From Saccopteryx bilineata (Eukaryota > Chordata > Mammalia > Chiroptera > Emballonuridae), in NCBI RefSeq assembly GCF_036850765.1, contig NC_089493.1:217618744-217682743 (forward strand): a stretch of 64,000 nt of DNA. Reading direction: 5' to 3'. Position 1 is the stretch's first letter. Each line of letters opens with the position of its first letter. The notes below the pieces were generated by a model. That model searched no databases, was not told the origin of the DNA, and worked only from the letters and a program-made list of their open reading frames with translations. A program made the translations under genes and the position numbers. Shown one piece after another: positions 22,631-34,560 of this stretch.

Positions 22631-24354
22631 TCCTCCTGTGGAGACTGTGTTAAAGCAGTGAGGGGAATGAGATCACGGTGACAGCGAGTGTAGACGAGAA
22701 GAATTCTGGGCCTGGGAACTGGGATATTCTATTATTCAGAGATCGGGAAGACGACAAGGATCCAGCAAAGGAGGCTGAAGGATACCTAATGAGTGAGAAG
22801 GAAAACCACATTAATGTGGCATCAGGAAACCATGTGAGAAAGTGACTCTAGAAGAAGGGAGTGACCACCTACCTGCCTTTTCCGACAGTTTTTATATTGC
22901 TTTCCTGCTGTACATCCTAAGCCACAAGTGAGTATGTAAAGAATTACAGGAGGTAGGTGAAGTTAGGGAAATGGGAGATATTTAGAGTGAGAAGGAATGT
23001 GCTCTGATAGCGGAAGAGCAAGTCCAAGTTAGAAGAGAAATTCAAGTAAGCTAATTTTTATAAAACTTTTACTCTTAAACTACCTTCTAATAACCTTAAC
23101 CTTCTTAGTTTCTTTTGCAAAACTTAAAAAGAACTACTAAAATAGGATCCAGTTAAAATTTAAATTTGGAAGAAAGAATAAACAAAAATGTATTGTCTTT
23201 CATGAATTATAAAAAATATACAAAGAGAAAAATGATACAGATATCTTTTATTTAAAGTCAATTGATTAGCCTAAATTTTATATTGAAGGACAGGTCAATT
23301 AACATGATAGAAAGTGAGGGCAAAGTGGGTGGTATAACTTCAAAGTATTCTGTACCCTGAACACATTGATCAAAGGCAAATTATAAGAGAAGCAAGTCTG
23401 AGGAAGACATTGCATTATTAGAAAAAAATTCCTTGTATTTCAATTTATGACACCAGATCTCCTAAGGCAAAGTCAGGAGATGAAAGATAATGTAGTTGAT
23501 GCACACAATGAATTCTGTTAAAGGCTTTTTTTTTTTCACTTGTGAATTTTCTTCAAAGGGAAGTTTTAGGTATAAAGGATTTCATAGAAGGATGTGAACT
23601 ATGCATGTGTTGGGTGGGGAGCTATGTGTCCTCCAGTAATGTATTGTGGCTGCAAGAAGAAAATGGAGACTGGAAGATGAGGAAGCAAACAAACAGCTTA
23701 GGTCAAGTACAAAGATGATGAAAGATTTATTTGTCCATATTCTTGTTTTGATTAAATGATCTTTCTGCCATTTTATTTTATAAAAATTCTTGGGCACTAA
23801 ACATATCCAGAAATTCCCTATTTTGACAATGGGTTGGGGACATATTTATAAGATTCTAATTATAAGGTTACAGCTCTTAGGTTTTAATTGAGCCCTGGGG
23901 ATTTATATCCACAATTCTGGTGTTAGAATGGGGGTGCTAAATGATCTTAGTTTTAGGGTTTAGTTTCAGAGTAGTAATTTTTGGTATTTTGCTTTACAAA
24001 AACATTCATAAATGACCAAAATAAAACATATTCAGTGTAGGAACTATGGAAAATGTAGACAAGAATAAAGAGCAGAAGCACTAAAACTTCTCTACCTAGG
24101 GCTGACACTGTTCTTCTAGTTCTTTCTATGTGTGTACTCACGTGTAGATGTAAGTGAATGTGTGTTTAGTATTGATTTTTATGTAAAGTATTTTATTTTA
24201 GATTAACATATTGCATTATAAAATTTATTTAAAATACATTATATTTCATAATGTGATTTTTAAATCATTTTAAATAATTATGTCATAAGAATTAAAATGA
24301 CATATTTGATGTAGGGAATCAGTGTATATTAAAATGGAAGGCTAATGAGATATT

Positions 24355-24890
24355 TTTAAGTTATCCATTACTGCATAAATAAACCACACCAAAACTCAGT
24401 GGCTGAAATTAATTTATGATGATCTCTTATGGTTCTGGGGTAAGAAGGGCTTAGTTGGGCTCTTCTTGCTTGGTGCCTGTCATTGAATTGCAGCCAGATA
24501 GTGGCTGGGGATGCTTAATCAGTCACATGTCTGGTGTCTTGGTTGTGATGTTATGGCTGGATATTACAGCCATATATCTTTCCTTGCAGCCTACATGTGG
24601 CTAGCTTGGGCTTCCTCAGTGCATCGTGGTGTCAAGGTAGTCAGGCGTCCTACATCGTAATTGACTGCTGCTGGGGCAGGCATTCCAAGAGGACTGGGCA
24701 GAAGCCTCAAAACTTCTTCTGATCTTCCTTAGAATACCCAGAATATCATATATCATATGTCTGCTGCAGTTTGGCCAAGCAAATCACTAAAGCCTAGATT
24801 TAAGGGGAGAGAAATTAGATTCCACTCTCAAGGGGGGGATAGCAAAGATTTTGGAGCTATCTGAAATCTTACACGTGGCCTCATCCAATT
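24355..24890 (-). repeat. MaLR (MLT1-like) LTR, antisense
   Basis: The start 'attactgcataaataaaccac' plus 'aaaactcagtggctgaa' and the following 'tctcttatggttctgggg' match the end of an antisense MLT1-type LTR. No internal coding sequence is present. Divergence is high. Confidence 0.55.
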
Positions 24891-25109
24891 CTAGAGTAGA
24901 ATAATGCACTCTCATTCCAACTTGCTGTAATAGAAGACTCACATCAGCCATGTTAGATATTTATTTAACTATTATTACTTGAGAAATGGATACTTGTATG
25001 TTTATTTTTAACTTTTTAAAAATAAGAATGTTATCATAGTATAATATTGTATTTTCTTTTTTACCCTTGAATATTTTCTCATGTCTATAAATATATATAT
25101 ATATATAAT

Positions 25110-25314
25110 TCTGTTTTTTTTTAAAATTTTTTTTTAAATTCATTTTTAGAGAGGAGAAAGAGAGGGTGAGAGAGAGACAGAGAGAGAGAAGGGGGGAGGA
25201 GCTGGAAGCATCAACTCCCATATGTGCCTTGACCAGGCAAGCCCAGGGTTTCGAACCGGCGACCTCAGCATTTCCAGGTCGACGCTTTATCCACTGCACC
25301 ACCACAGGTCAGAC
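25110..25314 (-). mobile_element. Short tRNA-derived SINE, nested in TA tail
   Basis: CCTGACCTGTGG family on the - strand (head ends accaccacaggtca). It lies in a (TA)n stretch that is the tail of the neighbouring SINE at 25320-25638, so it inserted into that tail. Confidence 0.88.
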
Positions 25315-25319
25315 TATAT

Positions 25320-25638
25320 ATATAAATATATATATATATATAGTAACAGAGACAGAGAGACAGGAAGAGGGACAGATAGGGACAGACAGACAGGAAGGGA
25401 AAGAGATGAGAAGCATCAATTCTTTGTTGCAGCTCCTTGGTTGTGCATTGACTGCTTTCTCATATGTGCCTTGATGGGATGTTGGGGGGTATAACAGACC
25501 GAGTGACCCCTTGCTCAAGCCAGTGACCCCATGCTCAAACTGGTGAGCCTGCGCTCAAGCTGGCGACCTTGGGGTTTTGAACCTGGGTCCTACATGTTTC
25601 ATTCAGACACTCGATCCACTGTGCCACACCTGGGCAGG
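25320..25638 (-). mobile_element. SINE, GACCAGGCGGTGG family
   Basis: CCTGCCCAGGTGTGGCACAG head on the - strand, GAGACAGAGAGACAGG block, and a (TA)n tail. 'CTATAAATAT' at about 25084 and 25639 probably marks its target duplication, now separated by the nested SINE. Confidence 0.85.
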
Positions 25639-26079
25639 CCTATAAATATTATTTGTTAAAGATTTTCAATGACTTCGTAGTGCTCTGATATACTATTTCT
25701 TAAAAATCAGTCTTTACACAAAGATTATCTACTAGTGTTTCTATATTAATGACAAAATAATTTTAATTCCTCAGCTGAATTGCAAAGAGGTTAAACAAAC
25801 TGATATAAAGGGCTAAAGTAACTAGAGATCTGCTAAAGGAAAAGCGTAACTGCTGATGGCTCATTACTAAGTGGCCATTAGAGAATTGTAAATGACTTAA
25901 AAAGTCAGCTAATCAGGGACTTTTTAAGTGAATTTGTGTTCTAGTTGCTAAAAATTATTCCACATAGAGTTCTACTTCTTGATATGTCTTTGTGGAAGTT
26001 TTGGTTTTGTTAATGAATTGGGTAAATTAATAACAAGAAGCATAGTTATTGTGTGGTTCTGTAAATAAGGTAATGTACT

Positions 26080-26260
26080 AAAAGTGTTAACATATATTAT
26101 TTCATCTAATCCTCATGACTACACTCTAAGGTAGATGATTTAATCCCACATTTACATGAGAAAACTGAGGTTTAAAAATACAACTGAGTTTTAGAGACAC
26201 TAAGCCACTCCCCAGGTTTATGTAGATGATAAGGCTGAACTTGGACTTAACCTGGGCAGC
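26080..26260 (-). repeat. MIR-like relic
   Basis: 'ttatttcatctaatcctcatg', 'ctaaggtagatgatt' and 'gagaaaactgaggttt' are in antisense MIR order. Confidence 0.7.
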
Positions 26261-26719
26261 ATGACCACAAAACAAGTGCTTACAAGTTTGTATAAAACAG
26301 TTCCTTCATTAAAATAGTACTAAAAAAGAATTGATCGATGATTTGAATAAGAGTCAGTGCAGAGGAGGATGTAAAGATAAATAAAGCATCATGCCCCTTC
26401 TTCAGGAGACCAAAGTATAGTGGATGATGAATGTAGTTATAAACCAAAGAATAATATTATAAATGATTTATGAGAGGTGCTAAATTCATCTCCATTATGG
26501 GGATACAGAGGACAAGGGAATCTGGGAGGTGTAGCATTTCGATTTGGTTTTAGACATGTTTGAAGCACTGGTAGGACATCTGTGTGGATATACCCAGCCG
26601 TCAGTTGAAAGTATCTCAAGCTGAAGATGTAGGATTGGGACTTAAGAGAAGGATTATTGCTTACTATAGTCAAAATAGCTAGAAACTGTAGGGTAGCTAG
26701 ATGGAAGAAGCATCTAGGC

Positions 26720-26952
26720 CCATTATAGCAAACCCTTTTATAAAAACCGCCCACTTTTGCAGTGCTGGTCAACCTGGTCCCTCCCACCCACTAGTGGGTG
26801 GTCCATGTTTCATGATGGGCGTAGCGGAGCAATCAAACGGCACCGCGGTTGGCCCACCATGAAAGCTGGAACGCCCACTAGTGGGCGGGAGGGACCAGGT
26901 TGACCAGTACTGCAAAAGTGTGTGGTTTTTATAAAAAGGTTCGCCATCACGG
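26720..26952. mobile_element. Palindromic MITE with ~100-bp inverted arms
   Basis: The left arm (from CCATTATAGCAAACC through TTTATAAAAACC, CTGGTCAACCTGGTCCCTCC and CCCACTAGTGGG) is mirrored by the right arm through to GGTTCGCCATCACGG. The 8-bp flanks ATCTAGGC (26712-26719) and ATCTAGGT (26953-26960) suggest a hAT-type duplication. The inner TCAACCTGGTCCCTCCCACC segment is also the left end of the MITE at 53296. No transposase is present. Confidence 0.88.
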
Positions 26953-27122
26953 ATCTAGGTAGTTGTCAATATGGTTCTAGGTCTACAGGAAGTATTTAGG
27001 TTTCAGCAGAAACTTACTCTGTGGCCATAGGTTTGGGATTAAATAAAGTGAAGCGTGTCTTTAGCCCTTCTTGGGCTTGTTACATGCAAAAGTATTTTGA
27101 ACATTTAAGAAAATATAGTACC

Positions 27123-27529
27123 GCCCTGGCTGGTTGGCTCAGCGGTAGAGCGTCGGCCTAGCGTGCGGAGGACCCGGGTTCGATTCCCGGCCAGGGCACA
27201 CAGGAGAAGCGCCCATTTGCTTCTCCACACCTCCGCCGCGCTTTCCTCTCTGTCTCTCTCTTCCCCTCCCGCAGCCAAGGCTCCATTGGAGCAAAGATGG
27301 CCCGGGCGCTGGGGATGGCTCCGTGGCCTCTGCCTCAGGCGCTAGAGTGGCTCTGGTCGCAACATGGCGACGCCCAGGATGGGCAGTGCATCGCCCCCTG
27401 GTGGGCAGAGCTCCGCCCCATGGTGGGCGTGCCGGGTGGATCCCGGTCGGGCGCATGCGGGAGTCTGTCTGACTGTCTCTCCCTGTTTCCAGCTTCGGAA
27501 AAATGAAAAAAGAAAAAAAAAAAAAAGAA
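27123..27529 (+). mobile_element. Long tRNA-derived SINE, young copy
   Basis: Near-consensus GCCCTGGCTGGTTGGCTCAG head, B-box GGTTCGATTCC, A-rich tail. A perfect 16-bp target duplication, AAGAAAATATAGTACC, lies at 27107-27122 and 27530-27545. It carries two copies of the CCCCNTGGTGGGC unit, a feature shared with the copies at 50007 and 52086. Apparent ORFs here are repeat sequence, not genes. Confidence 0.95.
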
Positions 27530-28407
27530 AAGAAAATATAGTACCCATACAAACTTATTTTCTAAATATTCACAACAGAATTCTTTAGTCTGGTCAAAAT
27601 GTGGGCATGGCATTGCATAGAACACACTTTGGGAAGTATTGGTTGGAGCTGATGTGAAATTTAGGAGTTGGAATGGATTTTTCTATAAGGATTAGGAAAA
27701 GCTTAGATTGCTCCAAGGGAAAGTTTAAATTTGATATTGAATGGAAGGCTAGAATTGAGGTGAAAGCTTGAAGAAAAAGCAAGGCTGAAGACAGGGAATT
27801 GTTTATAGGTAAGAAAATTGCATTTCGGGAACAGGGAGGCTGGGGGAAATGAGGGAGGGAGGGAAGAGAAGAGGTAGATAGATTAATAGGAGTAAGGAGA
27901 GAAACACAAATAAATGGAGCCAGGAACATAGATGTTGACTTATTCTTAGAGAGGAATATGGGTGCACTGTATTTGAAGACAATCTGTGGAGAAGGAGAAA
28001 GAGAGAATTTTGAGGGAATAGAAATAAAATCCCCTAAATATTTGAAATATAAAAATGTCAAAATTTATTGATGCAGTAATAAAAGCAAAGAATAATAAAC
28101 ATTACTCTAATTTCAAACATATTAAGATGTCTAGTTCATTTTCTAGGGTCTTAAAAATATCTCAGTTAGAAAAATGGATGGCATGGCACATTAATACCTT
28201 ACAAATGGGAAAGAGAAATCAGTTAGCTGAACCTCAAGTGATCTTCTAGCACTTTATCTAATTCATCTGAATGTCACGTATTTTATTTAGCCAGTGTGGT
28301 CATTTTAAAGAAGGTTCTTTAACAAAATTCAAGCAAGACCAAAGAACAAAAGTTTAAATATTTTTTCATATATCATTGTTAATACAATTCTGTTTTGTGT
28401 CGATTTT

Positions 28408-28621
28408 TAAAAATTTATTTATTCATTTTTAGAGAGGAGAGAGAGAGGGAGAGAGAGAGAAAGGGAGAGAGAGGAGAGAGAGACAGAGAGAGAGAAGGGG
28501 GGAGGAGCTGGAAGCATCAACTCCCATATGTGCCTTGACCAGGCAAGCCCAGGGTTTTGAACCGGCGACCTCAGCATTTCCAGGTCGACGCTTTATCCAC
28601 TGCGCCAGCACAGGTCAGGCC
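28408..28621 (-). mobile_element. Short tRNA-derived SINE
   Basis: CCTGACCTGTGCTGGCGCAG head on the - strand, long GA-rich block on the + strand. Flanks TTGTGTCGATTT and TTGTGTCAAGATTT suggest the target duplication. Confidence 0.9.
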
Positions 28622-29069
28622 TTGTGTCAAGATTTATAAGTTAAAATAATCACCAGAAAATAGAATGTTATGAACAAATTAAGTAAAAGCCTACTTTTTA
28701 TTAAAACAAACAAAAAATAATACCTTTGAAAAACTCCCTTCTACTGGGAAACAAGCAAAAACCCAATTCCAAATAATTTTTGTGTTACAGAGGAACTAAT
28801 ATTTGCAGTAAAAAATGTTTTGGAATATAATAACAAGGACTCAGCTTATCAAAACCAATGAGGTACAGCCAGAGCTATACTTGGAGCAAAATCATAGCTT
28901 TAGGGGACAAACAATAATGAAACAAGATTAATGTTTAATTTATGAATTAACACACATAAACCAGTCTGTATGGAGAAATTAGTAATAGTTTAAGAAGAAA
29001 TAGATGAATTAGAAAACAGATAATTAGTGGACTTGGTAAATAAATGCAAGGTGGAAATAGCCAGATGGG

Positions 29070-29190
29070 GTCAGTAGTCTTGTTTCATTTTACAGATAAG
29101 TAAATAGACTCTCAAGGTTAAATGACTGCCTATAGCTGCCCAGCTAGTATGTGGCAGAATACTCTAAGGGCACAGCTGAGAGACCCTGCT
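29070..29190 (-). repeat. MIR-like relic
   Basis: 'tcattttacagataagtaaa' and 'gcccagctagtatgtggcag' are antisense MIR core motifs. A second weaker candidate is 29510-29625 (aaaagtcacacagctggg). Confidence 0.6.
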
Positions 29191-29790
29191 GCATTTTATT
29201 CAGCATGAGGATTGACACTAACCAACCAGTTTATCAATCTGAATTCTGGTAAAGAGTTTAGACCCTTAATGACTAGAAAATGGCTTGTAAGTTATATATC
29301 TAGAGATTTTACAATTGCTTCAAGTAACTGGTTGAGAAAAAACAAGCTGTCAGTTGGAGGATGGCCCTCACATTGGAGAGTTTAGGATGTCTAATCCCAT
29401 TTTCTTTGGTCCCTTGACCGTGTGGACCTTGAGGATCTAACACCTAGAACCTGGCACTTCATGGTGTACTGGGATAAATTTCTTCCCCTGTGCCTCACTA
29501 TCACCCTAACCCTACAGCTGCCCTTTAGCAGTTGAGGGAACTTGAGGTCCACAGAAGTGAATTGATTTCTAAAAGTCACACAGCTGGGAAGATGGCAGAG
29601 ACTAGAGTAGAGCCCAAGATAGATGCCAAGGTCAATACTTGTCTCCTATTAGAGATGATTGGTGGCTAAACACCTCCAGGGACACTGGTAATGTCCAACT
29701 AGAGGCTTCATAGCAGCTATGTCAGATCCTCCCGAACATCAGATTCGTGGGAGCTTGCAAGAAGGCAGCTTCAGCACACATGGATGTGTT

Positions 29791-29829
29791 AGTGTGTGTG
29801 TGTGTGTGCGCGTGCACACACACACACGC
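29791..29829. repeat. (GT)n-(AC)n alternating palindrome
   Basis: A (GT)n run meets GCGCGTGC and an (AC)n run, giving nearly 40 bases of alternating purine-pyrimidine that is also self-complementary (stem of about 14 bp around GCGT). It can adopt Z-DNA or a cruciform. Confidence 0.8.
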
Positions 29830-31251
29830 ATAATGGTGCCTGTCTTTCTTCCTCTGAGTGATATGAATATAAGAGTTACTTTACTTTCCTCTTTGACTAT
29901 GCCAAGGAGATGTTAGCAGGGGACAGGAAGGAAATAGTTAAATGAGAGCTGCTGCTCAACTCCAGCCAATTGATAATTTATGTAAACATGTAGACTCAGA
30001 TCTGCCAGTTCTCATAATTTTTCAGAATGCTCTTGAAATTCATTTTTTAAAATGCAGAATCTTCAGACTTTAAGTCTTGGCAAAATTCTTTTAGTATTAT
30101 TTTGGAAACAGAGTTTGGACTAACAAATGTGTCTGTAGGCCTCTTCTGGGTTGAAATCTCTGCATTTATTACAGGAAAGTCTCTTTCCTATTATGAGTGC
30201 AGATAATTCATTTAGTAAACACAAGTGCCTAGACTATACAGTAAGAATAGATGATAGTCTTAGAGACTAGAAAGAAACAGAGAATTTTTTTTTTTTTTAG
30301 ATAATACTGAATCTCAGAGGAAAGAAAGACTAGAACTGATTTGAGCTGTTTCCAGTAAGGCCTTAATATCAAGAAAATTGCTGTTGTGACTTTTGTCTGA
30401 GTACTATGAGGAATTCTAAATTATTTTTGTTTACTAAGAGTTATAGGTGGCAAAAATTTATCTTTAAATTCTTACCATCTCTTTTCATAATTTGAGACAT
30501 TTTTAATTGATTGTGTTGAAAATGAAGGGGTGCCAATCTAATGGTAGGTTCAGAGTGTCTTCATTTAGACACATGCTCCATATATTTCAAAGGCGCAAAA
30601 AGGCTAGTGTGTGTCTCCTTGACAGAGATAACCTTCCACACGCTCAGATTAGCAGTTGTCTGAACAGATCTCGACTTGCTCATATCTGAAGAAATCTTCT
30701 TATATAGAAGATAAATCCCAGAATAACAAAGCAACTTAGAGGTAACAGAGACTAAAGAAAATGGAAAAAGATTTTTTCTTAATATCAGTATTTTCTGAGA
30801 GATAAGTGGCATTTCATTAATGAAAAAATAATGATACCATTTAATTCTTAGAAAAGGAAAACATAGTGTAAATTAAAAAATTACTGGGAGCACTGAAATT
30901 TAATGATGAATTAAATTCTTAGAAAGTAGGGCAAAAATTAAAGCATTAGTAGTTAGAGAATAATAGATAAGAAAATGAGAGGGTTAGTCCCAGAATACCA
31001 ATGTCAAATAACGGTGAAAATGGAAGGAGCAAAATTATTGTGAAATAATATAAGAACATTTTCCAGATCTGAAAGACAGGTGTCAGATTGAAGGAGACTG
31101 ACTGAGTGCTCAGCCAAATAGACAAAAACTTATTACAAGAATAATCATGTGAAATTTTATAACACTGGTGGACAGAGAAAACAACCTTTCAGAGCAGGAA
31201 CTAACACAAATAAGCAAATACATACAACACTTCAGAATGAAAAGGATTTTC

Positions 31252-31613
31252 GCCTAACTAGGCAATGGCACTGTGGATAGAGCCTTGGACTGGGACACAG
31301 AATACCTAGGTTCAAAGCCCTGAGGTCGCTGGCTTGAGTGTGGGCTCATCCAGCTTGAGCGTGAGGTTGCTGGCTTGAATGTGGGATTGTAGACATGACC
31401 CCTGGTCCCTGCCTTGAGCCCAAAGGTTGCTGTCTTGCACCCAAGGTCTCTGGCTTGAGCAAGGGGTCACTCACTGTGCTGTAGCCCCCCAGTCAAGGCA
31501 CATATGAGAAATCAATCAAGGAATAACTTGGGTGCCGCAATGAAGAATTGATGCTTCTCATCTTTCTTCCTGTTTGTCTGTTTCTGTCTCTCCGTCTTTG
31601 TCACACAAAAAGA
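31252..31613 (+). mobile_element. SINE, GACCAGGCGGTGG family
   Basis: CCTAACTAGGCAATGGCACT head, repeated GGCTTGAGC segments, GTCAAGGCACATATGAGAAA, TC block, short A tail. Diverged from the + strand copy at 578. Confidence 0.85.
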
Positions 31614-31879
31614 GTGTTTTTGATTTTCTGACAGCAACAGTGGAATGAGGCTTTCAAAAATATTGAAAGAAAATTATTTTCACCTAAAATTTTATACCCA
31701 ATGAAAATATTAGTTAAGTGGAAGATTAATATCACAACAATTTCTAATATACAAGACCTAGAACGTGTATCTCTACACACCTTTCTTAGGTAACTACTGG
31801 AGGATGTTCTCCATCAGCATGAGGAAATAAACCAAGTCATCAAGAAGGAGGAAAGCATGGAATCAGCAAAAGCAGATTT

Positions 31880-32212
31880 TTGTTTAGCACGTGCATGAGA
31901 GAGAGAGAGGGACAGGCAGACAGATAGGGACAGAAAGATGGAGAGATGAGAAGCATCAGCTCGTTGCGGCATTTTATTTGTTCATTGATTGCTTTCTCAT
32001 CTGTGTCTTGACTCAGGAATTCCAGCCAAGCCACTGACCCCTTGCGCAAGCCAGTGACCTTGGGCTTCAAGCCAGTGACATTTGGGCACAGGCCAGAGAT
32101 CATAGGGTCATGTCTGTGACCCCATGCTCAAGCGGTGACGTTGGTGTTTCAAACCTGGGTCCTCACTGTCCCAGATCAATGCTCTATCCACTGTGCCACT
32201 GCCTGGTCAGGC
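31880..32212 (-). mobile_element. SINE, GACCAGGCGGTGG family
   Basis: CCTGACCAGGCAGTGGCACA head on the - strand. Flanks of about CAAAAGCAGATTTT and CAACAAGTGCAGAATAT suggest an imperfect target duplication. Confidence 0.85.
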
Positions 32213-32502
32213 AACAAGTGCAGAATATACATAGGAAAAAGTGGAAGGGAATCCCAGAATGATGTAAAGAGGGAAGGGAGGGATCTCAGAATAACTATGT
32301 GTTTCAGTTGTAGAGGTTAAGTAGTCTTGATTAATGTAGGTTTGACTGTGTGCTCTAGGAAAGTACAAGTTGCCAGACTTTATCTCCCTTTTCCTAGAGA
32401 GGGAATTGATAGGTGAAAGTCAATAGAAGCCATCATTTTATTGATGAAATATATAATGATGATGGTGTGTAATTGAGACAATAAATATGTTTCCATCATG
32501 AA

Positions 32503-32566
32503 TGTCTACCTACCTACCTACCTACCTACCTACCTACCTACCTACCTACCTATCTACCTATCTACA
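32503..32566 (+). repeat. (CCTA)n microsatellite, block 1
   Basis: About 15 CCTA/TCTA units. Two further blocks lie at about 32916-32974 and 33481-33507. The DNA between the blocks is transposon-like, so one array was probably split. Confidence 0.9.
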
Positions 32567-32915
32567 GGGTTATGTCACAGTTCTGTTTCTATGACTGTGA
32601 TGTAACCCTAATTTTTGTGTAAGTCAAAATATACCTTAGCCTAATTCACTTACCTATCCCAACACAGCTGTAAAATCATAACCTAGAACATGAAAACACA
32701 GCTAAGCCACAGGAAAAATAAAAGGACATAAATACACTGTACTGTGTATTCTTCCACTGCGCCAACCAAACTAGTTGGCCCGCGTAGTCCATAAGTGCAA
32801 CTCGAATGGAATAAGCTGCAACACTCAGTTTCAGTGATTTTAAGTTTTATGGGAATGAGTGTTGTAAACTCGAAATGTCATGTGTCGAGACTGTCATAAC
32901 CTGAGGACCTCCTGT
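32567..32915. mobile_element. Possible Tigger-like DNA transposon remnant
   Basis: The left side starts CAGGGTTATGTCACAG and the right side ends CATAACCTGAGGACCTCCTG, each next to TA. The right end and the sequence inward (gactgtcat, cgaaatgtcatgtgtcgag) resemble mammalian TcMar/Tigger-type ends. The left end matches only partly. No transposase frame is present. The family call is tentative. Confidence 0.4.
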
Positions 32916-32974
32916 ACCTACCTACCTACCTACCTACCTACCTACCTACTTACCTACCTACCTTTGTACCTACC
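32916..32974 (+). repeat. (CCTA)n microsatellite, block 2
   Basis: About 14 CCTA units lying between the Tigger-like remnant and the hAT MITE. Confidence 0.9.
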
Positions 32975-33480
32975 TAGTGGTAATAATTTAACAACTGGTT
33001 ATCTGTCCCAATGACCATTTTAAGTATAAAAAAACAGTATACCTAAAGGTAGTTTATTATTTCATGCATTTAATACTTAAATAAGAATAAAAGAGGTACA
33101 AAAAACTAGAGTATGTTATAGGAAAGAGTTTCAAAATATTAATGAAAAAATATTAAATAATACCTGACAAAAAAACAATAAAACCGTTAAAGACATTTTC
33201 ATATTTGCTTCTTGATTGGCATCTTCACTTGCAATTTTCTTCACCTATGGACAGAATGAACATTACTATGGATGCTTAGAATATGCTGTTGCACAGATGA
33301 ACATTAAAAAAGAGTAAGGGATGTAAATTTGTGATTTTGACATTGGGCGGCTGCTCAGGCGCGCACCTTAGAGAGAACCCTGATTACAAGTGCTGTTTTA
33401 ACAACCGGTTTGCCGAACCCAGTAAAAAATTAGGTATTGGTTCTGCTGAACCAGTGCTAACTGGCTGAATCCCACCACTG
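32975..33480. mobile_element. hAT-type MITE in (CCTA)n array
   Basis: The right end reads GAATCCCACCACTG (reverse CAGTGGTGGGATTC), and the left end TAGTGGTAATAATTTAAC is a diverged partner. 'ACAACCGGTT'-like motifs occur near both ends. The flanking 8-mers TACCTACC and TACCTACA could be the duplication but are uninformative inside a CCTA array. No transposase. Confidence 0.65.
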
Positions 33481-33507
33481 TACCTACATACCTACCTACC
33501 TACCTGC
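33481..33507 (+). repeat. (CCTA)n microsatellite, block 3
   Basis: About six CCTA-type units, the right-hand remainder of the split array. Confidence 0.85.
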
Positions 33508-33559
33508 TTATCTACATATCCGTATCTCTCAACTGCCATTTTGAGGAAAAAGTATTGCT

Positions 33560-33718
33560 GTCCCTGGATAGCCTGGTAGAACATCGTCCCAAAGCACAGA
33601 GGTTGCCAGTTTGATCCCCAGTCAGGGCACATAGAGGAACAGATTGATGTTCCAGTTGCTCTGTCTCTCTCCCTTCCTCTCTCTCTAAAATCAATAAATC
33701 TTAAAAAAAAAAAAAAGA
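33560..33718 (+). mobile_element. Ves-like short SINE
   Basis: GTCCCTGGATAGCCTGGTAG head, GATCCCCAGTCAGGGCACAT, TC block, TCAATAAATCTTAAAA tail. Same old type as at 15561 and 37322. Confidence 0.8.
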
Positions 33719-34079
33719 ATGTATTGATCCCTGTATCTATCAAGTCTACCAGAAAGTTCTGTCCGTTTCTATCACAACAAGTTTCGACACATAAGCACGT
33801 TTATTTGGCGTATCTGTGCCTCTCTATTTTTATCACTTAATGTATACATACTGATGTAGTAAATTAATTAAAACAAAGTTGATTCACGTTAGTCTTATGT
33901 GTCAAGCGATAGTGTACCCATGGCTACTGATAAAGTTCATTTATGCCACTGTAATTTTTACAAATTTCAACAAGGAAGAAATGCTACAGTAGCATGTCTG
34001 TCGCATCCACCATATTCCCCGGACTTAGCACCCTCCGACTATCACTTGTTTTTGTCCTCACAAAATTTTTTATTCTTAT

Positions 34080-34560
34080 GTTATTCTTTCTGATGGAGTC
34101 AGACAATTCCTGTAGGGCTTTCTCATTTTTTATTATTTTTGAGTCTCTTTCTTCTTCTCTCTGTTGTGCCTCAAGTTGTTTGTCTTCTATTTCACTAATC
34201 CTATCTTCTATCTGGGCTGTTCTGTTAGCTAAGCTTGTTACCTCGTTTTTCAGCTCGTGAATTGAGTTTTTCATTTCTGTTTGATTTGTTTTTATAGTTT
34301 CAATTTCCTTGGTAATATATTCTTTGTGTTCATTGAGTTGTTTTCTGATCTCCCTAAATTGCCTTTCTGTGTTTTCTTGTATATCTCTGAGTATTTTCAA
34401 GATTTCTATTTTAAATTCTCTGTCATTTAGCTCCAAGCTTTCCAATATGTTGTCTTTTCTCCATAGATTTTTCCACATCTATCTGTGTTACCTCTCTTTC
34501 TTTTGTATCCATAATATTCGATTTCCTCTTTCTTATTGGCATCTGAGGGTGGTCTTGTTG
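34080..34560 (-). pseudogene. L1 ORF1 N-terminal fragment
   Basis: The - strand encodes a glutamate/lysine-rich coiled-coil matching the N-terminal third of ORF1 in the L1 at 42-50 kb (shared NDREFKIEILKILRDIQENT). The frame is cut at 34072 by the truncation; the RNA-recognition and C-terminal domains are missing. The final residues of the open frame run into mariner sequence. Confidence 0.85.

Noticed and set aside
27123..27200. tRNA-gene-like head with A and B boxes
   Set aside because: It is the 5' part of a SINE, with a TC-rich body, A tail and target duplication; not a functional tRNA gene.
32503..33507. Repeated CCTA blocks with spacers, considered as a CRISPR-like array
   Set aside because: Simple tetranucleotide microsatellite interrupted by transposons in a mammalian genome.
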